64,000 nucleotides of DNA. Origin: Halobacillus_B sp963739045 (GTDB lineage: Bacteria > Bacillota > Bacilli > Bacillales > Halobacillaceae). Positions 8,340-16,920 of this stretch are shown piece by piece; position 1 is the first letter of the stretch, and the number at the start of each line of letters is the position of its first letter. The stretch is from the NCBI GenBank assembly GCA_963739045.1, contig CAVTYY010000005.1, forward strand, positions 124,001 to 188,000, read 5' to 3'. Below the pieces are notes generated by a model. The model was given only the letters and a program-made list of their open reading frames with translations. It searched no databases and was not told the DNA's origin. The position numbers and the translations under genes are program-made.

Positions 8340-10448
8340 ATGAAGTACGATAAGTTTTTCAATGCCCATCATTCCCCAATTGGTGCGTTTGCCAGTTTCA
8401 CTCTAGGGCACAAAGGTCCAAGCGGGGGACTCGGAATGGATGTAGGGAAGCCCGCGGACGAAAATGTGTACATAGGAATGGAAACCAAGGAAGGCGGAAG
8501 CTACCAGGCATTGCCTTTCTTTGGGGATTCCTCTGAAGATTTAGCGCGGTTTGCGGTTGGAAATGATCAAACGGATGCTGATCAAGAACTCATTACTTAT
8601 TTCCGTGACGAGGAGATTGAACGTGATTTTAATGCGGGAACGGATACTTGGAAGGCAGGAGATATGGAATTCACCATATATTCTCCCGTTAGAGAGCTGC
8701 CCGACCCTGTAAAGGCGGAAGAAGAGACGGTTAAAGATTCGATCCTTCCAGCTGTGTTTGTGGAGGTAACGCTCAATAATCTTCATCACAAGAAATCGCG
8801 TAAAGCCTTCTTTGGGTACCAGGGAGAAGATCCTTATGCTGCTATGAGGAGAGTCGATGATTCCGCTCATCCATCCCTCGCCGGAATTGGTCAGGGGAGA
8901 CGTACAGCCATCGTAACCAAAGATACAGATGTTAAACCGGGTCTGGGATTTACCATTGATAAAGTCTTAGATGTAGAACACGAATTTAATTTAGGCTTTG
9001 GCTTAGGGTTGAGTGGCGGCTTGGTTATGGAAGTTGGTCCTGAAGAGAAGAAAACTTTTCAATTTGCCGTCTGTTTTTACCGGGACGGGCTGGTAACGAG
9101 TGGAATTGATACGAACTATTACTATACCCGTTACTTTCATTCGATTGAAGAAGTGGCGGATTATGCTCTTAGCCATTTCTCGCGGCTAACATCCGTCTGC
9201 AGAAAGAGCAATGAACTGTTAGAAAAGGATCATCTTTCGGATGAGCAAAGGTTTATGGTGGCCCATTCAATAAAAAGCTACTACGGAAACACTCAGCTGC
9301 TTGCCGAAGAGAATAAACCTATCTGGGTCGTAAATGAAGGCGAGTATCGAATGATGAATACGCTTGATTTAACCGTAGACCAATTGTTCTATGAATTAAA
9401 GATGTCTCCTTGGACCGTGAAGAATGAGCTCGAATTATTTATAGAAAGGTACTCTTATAAAGATTCGGTCAAATTTCCTGACTCAGAGGAGAATCATTCT
9501 GGAGGAATCAGCTTTACCCATGATATGGGGGTAGCAAACGTATTCTCCGCCCCTGGCAGATCCGCCTATGAGTTTGCCGGGATTGATGATTGCTTCTCCT
9601 TCATGACCCATGAAGAGTTAGTGAATTGGCTTTGCTGTACGACCGTTTACATTGCAGACCAAGAAGATTACTCCTTTGCAGAAACTCACCTGGAAGTGAT
9701 TAAAGAATCCTTTGCCAGCATGTTAAATCGTGACCATCCGCAGCCGGATCAACGAAATGGAATGATGGGACTCGATAGCTCATTTACCAAAGGCGGAGCA
9801 GAAATCACCACCTATGACAGCTTGGATGTCTCGCTTGGACAAGCAAGAAATAACATCTATTTGGCTGTGAAAAGCTGGTCGGTGTATATTGCTTTAGAAA
9901 CATTATTCACGGAGCTTGAGCTGCCAGATCTATCTTATCAGGCGAAGGAACAAGCTGTGCGTTGTGCGGAAACCATCGCAGGTGAAATGACTCGCGATGG
10001 ATATATTCCGGCAGTGATTACAGAAGGAAACCAGTCCAAAATCATTCCTGCGATCGAAGGCTTAATCTTCCCATATTTTACAGATGGAAAAGAAGCATTA
10101 GCTGAAGATGGTGAATACGGATTTTTCATTCAATCGCTTAAGAAACATATCTCTTATGTCCTGCAGCCGGGAATTTGTTTGTTTGAAGATAGAGGCTGGA
10201 AATTATCGTCAACAAGTGACAACTCGTGGCTGAGTAAAATTTATCTTTGCCAGTTTATTTACCGGCAAATTCTCGGTTTTCCATGGGAGGAAAAAGAGAG
10301 AATTGCCGATCAAGCTCACGTAAAGTGGCTGACCCATAAGGAACATTCTTATTGGAGCTGGAGTGACCAGATAATAGCAGGGGAAATAAAAGCCAGTCGT
10401 TTCTATCCGAGGGGTGTAACGAGTATTTTATGGCTGATGGAAGAATAG
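8340..10448 (+). CDS. GH52 beta-xylosidase
   Basis: A 702-residue protein that closely matches the Geobacillus GH52 beta-xylosidase (XynB2) I remember, from FFNAHHSPIGAFASFTLG at the start to PRGVTSILWL at the end. It removes xylose from xylo-oligosaccharides with retention of configuration. The nucleophile should be the glutamate in WVVNEGEYRMMNT, and the acid/base an aspartate in EITTYDSLDVSLGQARNN. No signal peptide is seen, so it acts in the cytoplasm on imported oligomers. GGAGG precedes the ATG. The gene is intact, unlike the neighbouring GH43. Confidence 0.95.
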   Translation: MKYDKFFNAHHSPIGAFASFTLGHKGPSGGLGMDVGKPADENVYIGMETKEGGSYQALPFFGDSSEDLARFAVGNDQTDADQELITYFRDEEIERDFNAGTDTWKAGDMEFTIYSPVRELPDPVKAEEETVKDSILPAVFVEVTLNNLHHKKSRKAFFGYQGEDPYAAMRRVDDSAHPSLAGIGQGRRTAIVTKDTDVKPGLGFTIDKVLDVEHEFNLGFGLGLSGGLVMEVGPEEKKTFQFAVCFYRDGLVTSGIDTNYYYTRYFHSIEEVADYALSHFSRLTSVCRKSNELLEKDHLSDEQRFMVAHSIKSYYGNTQLLAEENKPIWVVNEGEYRMMNTLDLTVDQLFYELKMSPWTVKNELELFIERYSYKDSVKFPDSEENHSGGISFTHDMGVANVFSAPGRSAYEFAGIDDCFSFMTHEELVNWLCCTTVYIADQEDYSFAETHLEVIKESFASMLNRDHPQPDQRNGMMGLDSSFTKGGAEITTYDSLDVSLGQARNNIYLAVKSWSVYIALETLFTELELPDLSYQAKEQAVRCAETIAGEMTRDGYIPAVITEGNQSKIIPAIEGLIFPYFTDGKEALAEDGEYGFFIQSLKKHISYVLQPGICLFEDRGWKLSSTSDNSWLSKIYLCQFIYRQILGFPWEEKERIADQAHVKWLTHKEHSYWSWSDQIIAGEIKASRFYPRGVTSILWLMEE

Positions 10449-10477
10449 CAAATGGAAGAGGAAAGGCGGGTTATCAA

Positions 10478-11146
10478 GTGAAGGCACTGATTTTTCAAGG
10501 AGGATGGGAAGGTCATGAACCGGCCGAGGTTGCTGAGATCTTAGCTGGAATACTCAGGGAAGAAAACTTCAGCGTTAAAATTACAGATTCCCTGGCGGCT
10601 TTAGAAGAGGATAATTTATCTGACTACGATCTTATTGTACCCAACTGGACGCAAGGGACGATATCTGACAATCAATTGGCGGCTCTAATGAAGGCTGTAG
10701 AAGAAGGGACGGGTCTCGCAGGCTTGCACGGAGGGCTCGGTGATTCTTTCCGCATGGCGACGGATTATCAATTTATGGTCGGCGGTCAATGGGTCGCTCA
10801 TCCTGGCAATGACCATGTTCGATATCAAGTGCACATTAAAGACAAAACCCATCCGCTTACAGAAGGGATGGAAGACTTCGTTGTAGAATCAGAACAGTAC
10901 TACATGCATGTTGACCCTGCCATTCATGTCCATGCGACAACCAGATTTCCAGTGGCTGCAGGTCCTCACGAAGCCAATGGCCAAGTAGAGATGCCGGTGG
11001 TATGGAGTAAGAAGTGGGGAAAAGGAGAAGTATTTTATTGTTCGCTGGGGCATGTTGCAGAAATTGTGAAGATGCCAGAGGTTGTTACCTTGATGCGAAA
11101 CGGATTCAATTGGGCGTCAAGAAAGGGCGGGGGAAGAGATGAGTAA
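10478..11146 (+). CDS. ThuA-like domain protein
   Basis: About 222 residues with a class-I glutamine-amidotransferase-like fold of the ThuA type (FQGGWEGHEPAEVAEIL, LVPNWTQGTI-like strand, GLHGGLGDSF, VWSKKWGKGEVFYCSLGH). The GTG at 10478 follows AAAGGCGGG and avoids overlap with GH52; an ATG 48 bases upstream would overlap it. ThuA proteins act with Gfo/Idh dehydrogenases on 3-keto-sugars in trehalose use, and the next gene is such a dehydrogenase, overlapping by 8 bases. The substrate is unknown but probably a xylan-derived sugar. Confidence 0.82.
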   Translation: MKALIFQGGWEGHEPAEVAEILAGILREENFSVKITDSLAALEEDNLSDYDLIVPNWTQGTISDNQLAALMKAVEEGTGLAGLHGGLGDSFRMATDYQFMVGGQWVAHPGNDHVRYQVHIKDKTHPLTEGMEDFVVESEQYYMHVDPAIHVHATTRFPVAAGPHEANGQVEMPVVWSKKWGKGEVFYCSLGHVAEIVKMPEVVTLMRNGFNWASRKGGGRDE

Positions 11147-12263
11147 ATTGAAAGCAGGACTTGTCGGCTGTGGGAACATTAGTGATATCTATTTGAAGAA
11201 TTCCGCAGCATTTGAAGCTTTTGATATTGTAGCCTGTGCTGATGTTGATCTTGAACGAGCAAAAGTAAAGGCTGCTCACTATAACATCCCAATGGCGTGT
11301 ACTCCGACTCAGCTCATGGAGGAACCAGATGTAGATTTTGTGCTGAATCTAACCCCTCCTTCTGTCCATGCGGAAGTGGCGCTGCTCAGCTTGGAAGCTG
11401 GGAAACATGTGTATAGTGAAAAACCGTTATCCGTAACAAGGTCCGATGCAGAAAAAATAGTATCAGCGGCTGAAGAAGGAGGGCTGAAGGTCGGCAATGC
11501 ACCGGACACCTTCTTGGGGGGTGGTATTCAAACCTGCCGACATATCATGGATAAAGGAATGATTGGCGATCCCGTTTCCGCTGCCGCTTTCATGATGAAT
11601 CCTGGACATGAACACTGGCACCCTAATCCTGATTTTTATTATCAAACAGGCGGAGGACCGCTATTTGATATGGGCCCCTATTATCTGACGGCGCTGATTT
11701 TTCTAATGGGTCCGATCCATCAAGTGACCGGAACGGCAAAGGTTACTTTTCCGGAAAGAACCATTACGAGTGAGAAGAGGTATGGCGAGAAAATCAAGGT
11801 CACTACGCCCACCCAGGTAAACGCAATTCTTGACTTTGAAAATGGAGCATCTGCTTCTCTCATCACAAGCTTTGATACGTGGCACCACCGGCTGCCTCAT
11901 ATGGAGATTTACGGATCAGAAGGAAGTATGGTTGTCCCGGACCCCAACAGATTTGATGGTCCTGTGTATGTAAGGCGATTCGATGAGGAACGATGGTCTG
12001 AATACCCGTTAACTCATGGATTTACAGAAAACAGCAGAGGGCTTGGAGCAGCCGACTTTGCCTATGCCATAATGAATAACCGAGCTCCTAGAGCAAGTGG
12101 TGCCCTTGCCTTTCATGTGCTGGATGCTATGCAAGGAATCTATGACTCTTCTCAGGCAGGGAAGCACTATAAACTCTCAAGTACATGTGAAAAGCCGGAT
12201 CCTTTGCCAGTAAATCTTACCAAACAAAATATCGATGACTTATTAAGCTTGAAGGGTCACTAA
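11139..12263 (+). CDS. Gfo/Idh/MocA-family NAD(P)-dependent oxidoreductase
   Basis: A 374-residue protein with an N-terminal Rossmann fold (GLVGCGNISDIYLKN) and the YSEKPLSVTRSDA motif whose lysine contacts substrate and cofactor. The C-terminal GFO_IDH domain includes GGGPLFDMGPYYL. The start overlaps the end of the ThuA-like gene, so the two are translationally coupled. The family includes glucose-fructose oxidoreductases, 3-keto-sugar-forming enzymes and some D-xylose 1-dehydrogenases. The oxidising step of a Weimberg route has no other candidate here. Confidence 0.88.
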   Translation: MSKLKAGLVGCGNISDIYLKNSAAFEAFDIVACADVDLERAKVKAAHYNIPMACTPTQLMEEPDVDFVLNLTPPSVHAEVALLSLEAGKHVYSEKPLSVTRSDAEKIVSAAEEGGLKVGNAPDTFLGGGIQTCRHIMDKGMIGDPVSAAAFMMNPGHEHWHPNPDFYYQTGGGPLFDMGPYYLTALIFLMGPIHQVTGTAKVTFPERTITSEKRYGEKIKVTTPTQVNAILDFENGASASLITSFDTWHHRLPHMEIYGSEGSMVVPDPNRFDGPVYVRRFDEERWSEYPLTHGFTENSRGLGAADFAYAIMNNRAPRASGALAFHVLDAMQGIYDSSQAGKHYKLSSTCEKPDPLPVNLTKQNIDDLLSLKGH

Positions 12264-12314
12264 GTCTGACTTCTAAGCTGCTGGTTTTAATTTGAACGTG
12301 GAGGAGGAGTTCTT

Positions 12315-13466
12315 ATGGGGGAGCAAATAAATATCGGAATGATTGGCTACAAATTTATGGGAAAAATGCATAGTCATGCTTATCGTGATTTATCATTCTT
12401 TTTCCCGGATAGTCCTAAGCCTTGCCTCAAAGCCATCTCGGGGCGTAATGAATCCGCTGTGAAAAAAGCAGCCGAAGATATGGGATGGGACAGCTATGAA
12501 ACAGATTGGCGCCGACTGATACAGCGTGATGATATAGATGTGATCGATATCGTTACGCCTAACCATACCCACCCTGAAATTGCCATAGAGGCAGCCGAGG
12601 CAGGTAAGCATATTATCTCTGAGAAACCGCTCGCCCTTAACGTGAAAGATGCTAAAAGAATGCTTGAAGCAGTGGAAAAAAATAATGTCATTCACATGGT
12701 CTGTCACAATTATCGGTTTGCACCTGCTGTTCAGTATGCCAAACAATTAATTGAAAAAGGTTATTTAGGTAAAATCCACCACATCCGTGCTCACTATCTT
12801 CAGGATTTCATTATCGATCCTTCTTTTCCGCTGATTTGGCGGCTGAAAAAAGAGGTGGCAGGTTCAGGGGCATTAGGAGATATTGGTATACACAGCATTG
12901 ACTTAGCGAGGTTCCTGGTGGGAGAAATTGAGGAAGTCAGTTCGATGATGGAAACATTTGTAAAAGAACGCCCTGTTCCTAGTGAAGAAGGCGGTCTGAG
13001 GGGAACTTCTAACCAGAAAGAGTATGGTCAGGTTACTGTGGACGATGCGATAGCTTTCTTAGCTAGATTTAAAAATGGTGCAATGGGGATATTTGAAGCG
13101 ACACGATTTGCTGGTGGGAACCGTAATAAGAACAAATTTGAAATCAACGGTGAGACTGGCTCGATCCGATGGGATATGGAAAGAATGAATGAATTGGATG
13201 TCTATTTCACCGATTCTCCTGAAGGATTACAGGGATTTCGCACCATTCATTGCACAGAAGAGCAGCACCCTTATGCTGGAGCATACTGGCCGCCTGGCCA
13301 CAGCATAGGCTATGAACATACATTTATTCATCTTGTGCATGAATTCTTTCAAGGGATCTCTGCCAATTATTCACCTCAGCCTAATTTTAAAGATGGGGTG
13401 TTGAATCAGATGGTAATGGAGTCGATTGAGAATTCCGCTAGAAATAAAGGCTGGGAAAAGGTATAG
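12315..13466 (+). CDS. Gfo/Idh/MocA-family oxidoreductase
   Basis: 383 residues. The N-terminus (GMIGYKFMGKMHSHAYRDL) has a looser nucleotide-binding glycine motif than its neighbour. IISEKPLALNVKDAKRM holds the conserved EKP, and GSGALGDIGIHSIDLARFLVGEI starts the C-terminal substrate domain. GTGGAGGAG lies just upstream. It ends the run of genes that starts at 3533; the IclR gene next door has its own promoter. Substrate not identifiable. Confidence 0.87.
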   Translation: MGEQINIGMIGYKFMGKMHSHAYRDLSFFFPDSPKPCLKAISGRNESAVKKAAEDMGWDSYETDWRRLIQRDDIDVIDIVTPNHTHPEIAIEAAEAGKHIISEKPLALNVKDAKRMLEAVEKNNVIHMVCHNYRFAPAVQYAKQLIEKGYLGKIHHIRAHYLQDFIIDPSFPLIWRLKKEVAGSGALGDIGIHSIDLARFLVGEIEEVSSMMETFVKERPVPSEEGGLRGTSNQKEYGQVTVDDAIAFLARFKNGAMGIFEATRFAGGNRNKNKFEINGETGSIRWDMERMNELDVYFTDSPEGLQGFRTIHCTEEQHPYAGAYWPPGHSIGYEHTFIHLVHEFFQGISANYSPQPNFKDGVLNQMVMESIENSARNKGWEKV

Positions 13467-13539
13467 ATTTAAGAAATTTTATTTCCTGTTATGGTGCACC
13501 TGATCTGCCGATTTTTTAATGTTTTCAGAATACTCACTC

Positions 13540-13568
13540 TTGACGTGATTTTACTCTGGCGATATATT
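13540..13568 (+). promoter_or_regulatory. Sigma-A-type promoter of the iclR-family gene
   Basis: TTGACG (13540-13545) and TATATT (13563-13568) are separated by 17 bases, 45 bases before the ATG at 13614. It separates transcription of the regulator from the catabolic genes upstream. Confidence 0.65.
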
Positions 13569-13613
13569 GTAACTAGTCATCAAACGAGTATTCAACGAAG
13601 GAGTCACCCCCAT

Positions 13614-14387
13614 ATGCCGATCATTCAATCTGTAGACAGAGCCTTTAAAATTCTAGATTTATTTAATGAACTGACGCCTGAATTGAAAATTTCAGAAATC
13701 AGTTTAAAGCTGGACTTGAATAAAAGCACGGTTCATTCGCTTCTTAAAACTTTAAAAGAGCATGACTATATACGGCAGAATCCTGACTCTGGAAAATACA
13801 GCCTCGGCATGAAGTTGGTCGAAAGGTCCAATTTTCTGATGAACAGTATGGACATCAGAACGATGGCAAAGCCTTCACTCGTCGAACTTTCTGTGGATAC
13901 AGGTCTTGCTGTGCACTTAGTAATCCTAGATGATAAAACTGGAGTTTACATTGATAAAGTGGAGAGTCCCAATGCAATTATTGGTTATTCTCGAGTGGGC
14001 AGACGGGTACCCGTACATTCTAGTGCTGTAGGCAAGGTATTGGTAGCCTATCAATCATTAGATAAGCAAGAAACTATTTTAAAGGATTACAATTATGAGA
14101 AATTTACCGAAAAGACATTAACGTCCCACCGTGCCTTTCTAGAAGAGTTAGCGAAGGTGCAGGAGCTTGGCTATGCAGTAGATGCAGAAGAAAATGAACC
14201 GGGGATTACTTGTATTGCGGTTCCTATCTACGATCATGATGCCAAAGTGGCAGCAGCTATTAGTATCTCAGCACCGTCCACGAGGTTTTCAGGGGAACAG
14301 ATCCACCCTGTTGTTGCCAGACTCAAACAAGCAAGCCGCAGTATTTCTGAAAAGCTGGGCTATTCGTCTACTTTAACAAGCTCGTAA
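13614..14387 (+). CDS. IclR-family transcriptional regulator
   Basis: About 257 residues from MPIIQSVDRAF. The N-terminal winged helix-turn-helix (LKISEISLKLDLNKSTVHSLLKTL) is followed by the IclR ligand domain (YSRVGRRVPVHSSAVGKVLVA, ENEPGITCIAVPIYD). The ATG at 13614 has AAGGAGT upstream; a longer frame from 13491 would run across the promoter. In E. coli the xylonate genes are controlled by an IclR member (XynR/YagI). The FAH gene begins 65 bases downstream, and the 17-bp palindrome lies between them, so this protein is the best candidate to bind it. Confidence 0.9.
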   Translation: MPIIQSVDRAFKILDLFNELTPELKISEISLKLDLNKSTVHSLLKTLKEHDYIRQNPDSGKYSLGMKLVERSNFLMNSMDIRTMAKPSLVELSVDTGLAVHLVILDDKTGVYIDKVESPNAIIGYSRVGRRVPVHSSAVGKVLVAYQSLDKQETILKDYNYEKFTEKTLTSHRAFLEELAKVQELGYAVDAEENEPGITCIAVPIYDHDAKVAAAISISAPSTRFSGEQIHPVVARLKQASRSISEKLGYSSTLTSS

Positions 14388-14421
14388 AGTGGATGTTTTT
14401 TTGCTACTATATGAAAACGGT

Positions 14422-14438
14422 GTTTTATATTATAAAAC
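14422..14438. promoter_or_regulatory. 17-bp palindromic operator, copy 2
   Basis: GTTTTATATTATAAAAC is the exact reverse complement of the site at 3320-3336. It sits 13 bases before the FAH gene start, where bound protein would cover the promoter or leader. Confidence 0.65.
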
Positions 14439-14451
14439 GGAAGGTGATGCA

Positions 14452-15363
14452 ATGAATATTATTAAATTTAAAACGCAGGATGGAGCCAGTCAATTAGCCG
14501 TCGTCAAGGAGGATCAATCCATTCACCTGTTACCTTATCAGGATTTTCTGGAGATCATTGAGCAAGCGGAAGAAAACGATGGGGCATGTCTCTCTTTGGT
14601 AAAGGAAGCTATTCAGGATTCGAAGCCTATTGGGCAGAAGCTAGAAGACCTACATTTACTGCTTCCTTTAAAGGCTGAAGAAGTATGGGCTTCTGGAGTT
14701 ACATATCTGAAAAGTAAACGAGCCCGTAATTATGAAGCTCACGAAGGCAAGGAGGAAGTGAGTGACTCCTACTACGACAAAGTGTATGAAGCAGAACGAC
14801 CTGAGCTTTTCATGAAATCGACCAGCCGCAGAACGATTGGACCGAATCAGCCGGTTTATCTACGCAATGATTCCAACTGGCAGATTCCAGAACCGGAGTT
14901 AGGCTTAGTACTTAATAAACAAGGGAAGATTGTTGGCTACACTGTCGGCAATGACATGAGCAGCCGCGATATTGAAGGGGAAAATCCTTTGTACCTGCCC
15001 CAGGCGAAGATCTGGAAGCATTCCTGCTCATTTGGACCGTCTATACGACTTGCTGAAACCGTTAACAATCCTTATGAGTTAACAATTACTTGTACAATCA
15101 GCAGAAATGGTTCGAAAATATTCGAAGAAAGTGCCAGTACTTCTCAGTTGAAAAGAAAATATGATGAGCTAGTTGAATACTTGCACCGAGATAATGAACT
15201 CTTTGACGGCACCGTACTATTTACGGGCACATGCATTATTCCTGATAATGATTTTACCTTACAGGAAGGGGATCTCATTGAAATTACGATTCCGGAAGTA
15301 GGGACGTTAAGTAATCCAGTTGAAAAACTGGCTGTACAACATACATCATCCGTATCTAACTAA
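14452..15363 (+). CDS. FAH-family 2-keto-3-deoxy-pentonate dehydratase (likely)
   Basis: A roughly 303-residue fumarylacetoacetate-hydrolase-fold protein from MNIIKFKTQDG. The ATG at 14452 has GGAAGGTGA upstream. Metal-ligand regions are ELGLVLNKQGKIVGYTVGND and SSRDIEGENPLYLPQAKIW. The second is a hallmark of the KdaD/XylX-type dehydratases, which turn 2-keto-3-deoxy-pentonates into alpha-ketoglutarate semialdehyde. That is the reaction between the dehydratase at 1248 and the aldehyde dehydrogenase that follows 20 bases downstream. A hydrolase or isomerase role is possible but fits the context less well. Confidence 0.82.
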   Translation: MNIIKFKTQDGASQLAVVKEDQSIHLLPYQDFLEIIEQAEENDGACLSLVKEAIQDSKPIGQKLEDLHLLLPLKAEEVWASGVTYLKSKRARNYEAHEGKEEVSDSYYDKVYEAERPELFMKSTSRRTIGPNQPVYLRNDSNWQIPEPELGLVLNKQGKIVGYTVGNDMSSRDIEGENPLYLPQAKIWKHSCSFGPSIRLAETVNNPYELTITCTISRNGSKIFEESASTSQLKRKYDELVEYLHRDNELFDGTVLFTGTCIIPDNDFTLQEGDLIEITIPEVGTLSNPVEKLAVQHTSSVSN

Positions 15364-15383
15364 AATCTCAAGGAGGAATAAAG

Positions 15384-16844
15384 ATGAAAACGACAACAGA
15401 AACGAATACCTTTTTAAATTATATTAATGGCAAATGGAGCGAGTCAGACTCACGAGAAGTGATTGAAAGTACAAATCCGGCGAATCCGTCAGAAATTGTA
15501 GGCAGTGTTCAGAACTCCAGTGCGCAAGATTTAGATCTTGCCGTTCAAGCAGCGACAGAAGCTCAGAAAAAGTGGAAAAAGCTTTCAGGTGCTGAGCGGG
15601 GGAATTACTTGTTCAAGGTTGCTGATAAGCTGGAAGCTAACATTGATGATATTGCCGAAACGATGACAAGGGAAATGGGAAAAACTCTTCCGGAAGCTAA
15701 AGGGGAAACCGCCCGCGGAGTAGCGATACTAAGATATTATGCAGGAGAAGGCATGAGAAAAGAAGGCGATGTAATTCCTTCTACCGACAGCTCGGCCCTT
15801 ATGTTTAGTAAACGTGTTCCTCTGGGAGTAGTAGGAGTTATTACGCCGTGGAACTTCCCAGTTGCGATTCCGTTATGGAAATCCGCACCGGCTTTGATTT
15901 ATGGCAATTCAGTTGTTTTGAAACCAGCAACGGAAGCGGCAGTTACTGCTGCTAAAGTGATGGATTGTTTCGATCAAGCCGGATTTCCAGAGGGTGTTAT
16001 TAATCTTGTAACTGGTAAGGGATCTGTGATTGGGCAAGGATTAGCAGAGAATAAACAAGTAACAGCGGTAACGTTCACGGGTTCAAACGCAACGGGAAAC
16101 CACATTGGAAAGACCGTCGCAGCCCGTGGAGGAAAGTATCAGCTTGAAATGGGCGGGAAGAATCCAATAATCGTGGCTGAAGATTGTGATCTTGATTTAG
16201 CTGTAGATGCAGCGATCAGCGGCGGATTGAAATCTACTGGACAGAAATGTACGTGCAGCAGCCGTGTGATCGTACAAAAAGGAGTATATGAAAAGTTCAA
16301 GCAGAAATTACTTGCGAAAGTAGAAGCCATTAGCGTAGGCGACGGACTTAAGGAAACTTCCTGGATGGGCCCTTGTGCAACGAAAGGCCAATATGAAACG
16401 GTGAAAAACTATATTGAAGTTGGCCAAAAAGAGGGAGCAGAACTGTTATTTGGAGGGGAACCGATCAGTGATGAAAATGGCGGGTATTATATCGAACCCA
16501 CTATTTTTGATAAAGTAAGTTCCTCCATGACGATTGCTCAAGAAGAAATATTCGGCCCTGTATTGGCATTGATGGAAGTAGAAACTGTTGAAGAAGCGAT
16601 TGAATTAGCGAACGATGTAGAGTTTGGCTTGAGCGCTTCTATTTTCTCGAAAAATATTGACCACATTCTTTCCTTCATCGATGATATTGAAGCCGGTTTA
16701 GTCCGAATTAACTCAGAAACCGCTGGAGTCGAATTGCAAGCGCCATTTGGCGGAATGAAAGCTTCCAGCTCTTATTCAAGAGAGCAGGGAGAGGCAGCAA
16801 AAGAATTCTTCACTACGATGAAAACTGTGTTCTTAAAAGGGTAA
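15384..16844 (+). CDS. Aldehyde dehydrogenase, likely alpha-ketoglutarate semialdehyde dehydrogenase
   Basis: A 486-residue NAD(P)-dependent aldehyde dehydrogenase. Visible features are ITPWNFPVAIPLWKSAPAL (cofactor site), FTGSNATGNHIGKTVAARGG, the general-base glutamate in LEMGGKNP and the catalytic cysteine in GQKCTCSSRV. AAGGAGGAA precedes the ATG. It follows the FAH-family gene in one transcript, which points to oxidation of 2,5-dioxopentanoate to alpha-ketoglutarate, the last Weimberg step. Succinate-semialdehyde-type activity cannot be excluded by sequence alone. Confidence 0.87.
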   Translation: MKTTTETNTFLNYINGKWSESDSREVIESTNPANPSEIVGSVQNSSAQDLDLAVQAATEAQKKWKKLSGAERGNYLFKVADKLEANIDDIAETMTREMGKTLPEAKGETARGVAILRYYAGEGMRKEGDVIPSTDSSALMFSKRVPLGVVGVITPWNFPVAIPLWKSAPALIYGNSVVLKPATEAAVTAAKVMDCFDQAGFPEGVINLVTGKGSVIGQGLAENKQVTAVTFTGSNATGNHIGKTVAARGGKYQLEMGGKNPIIVAEDCDLDLAVDAAISGGLKSTGQKCTCSSRVIVQKGVYEKFKQKLLAKVEAISVGDGLKETSWMGPCATKGQYETVKNYIEVGQKEGAELLFGGEPISDENGGYYIEPTIFDKVSSSMTIAQEEIFGPVLALMEVETVEEAIELANDVEFGLSASIFSKNIDHILSFIDDIEAGLVRINSETAGVELQAPFGGMKASSSYSREQGEAAKEFFTTMKTVFLKG

Positions 16845-16853
16845 TAAAAAGAA

Positions 16854-16919
16854 GCACCTGAGAAACCATGAAAGCCTGCAGTCTCTTATGAGGCGGCAGG
16901 CTTTCACTGATTGAGGTGC
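16854..16919. terminator. Nested hairpin between the aldehyde dehydrogenase and xylR
   Basis: GAAAGCCTGC / GCAGGCTTTC form a perfect 10-bp stem enclosed by an outer GCACCT / AGGTGC pair, between two convergent genes. No strong T-run is present, so read-through is possible, but a bidirectional terminator is the simplest reading. Confidence 0.65.
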
Positions 16920-16920
16920 A

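Noticed and set aside
8541..8870. Antisense reading frame opposite the GH52 gene
   Set aside because: It is fully covered by a strongly conserved gene on the other strand and has no family resemblance.
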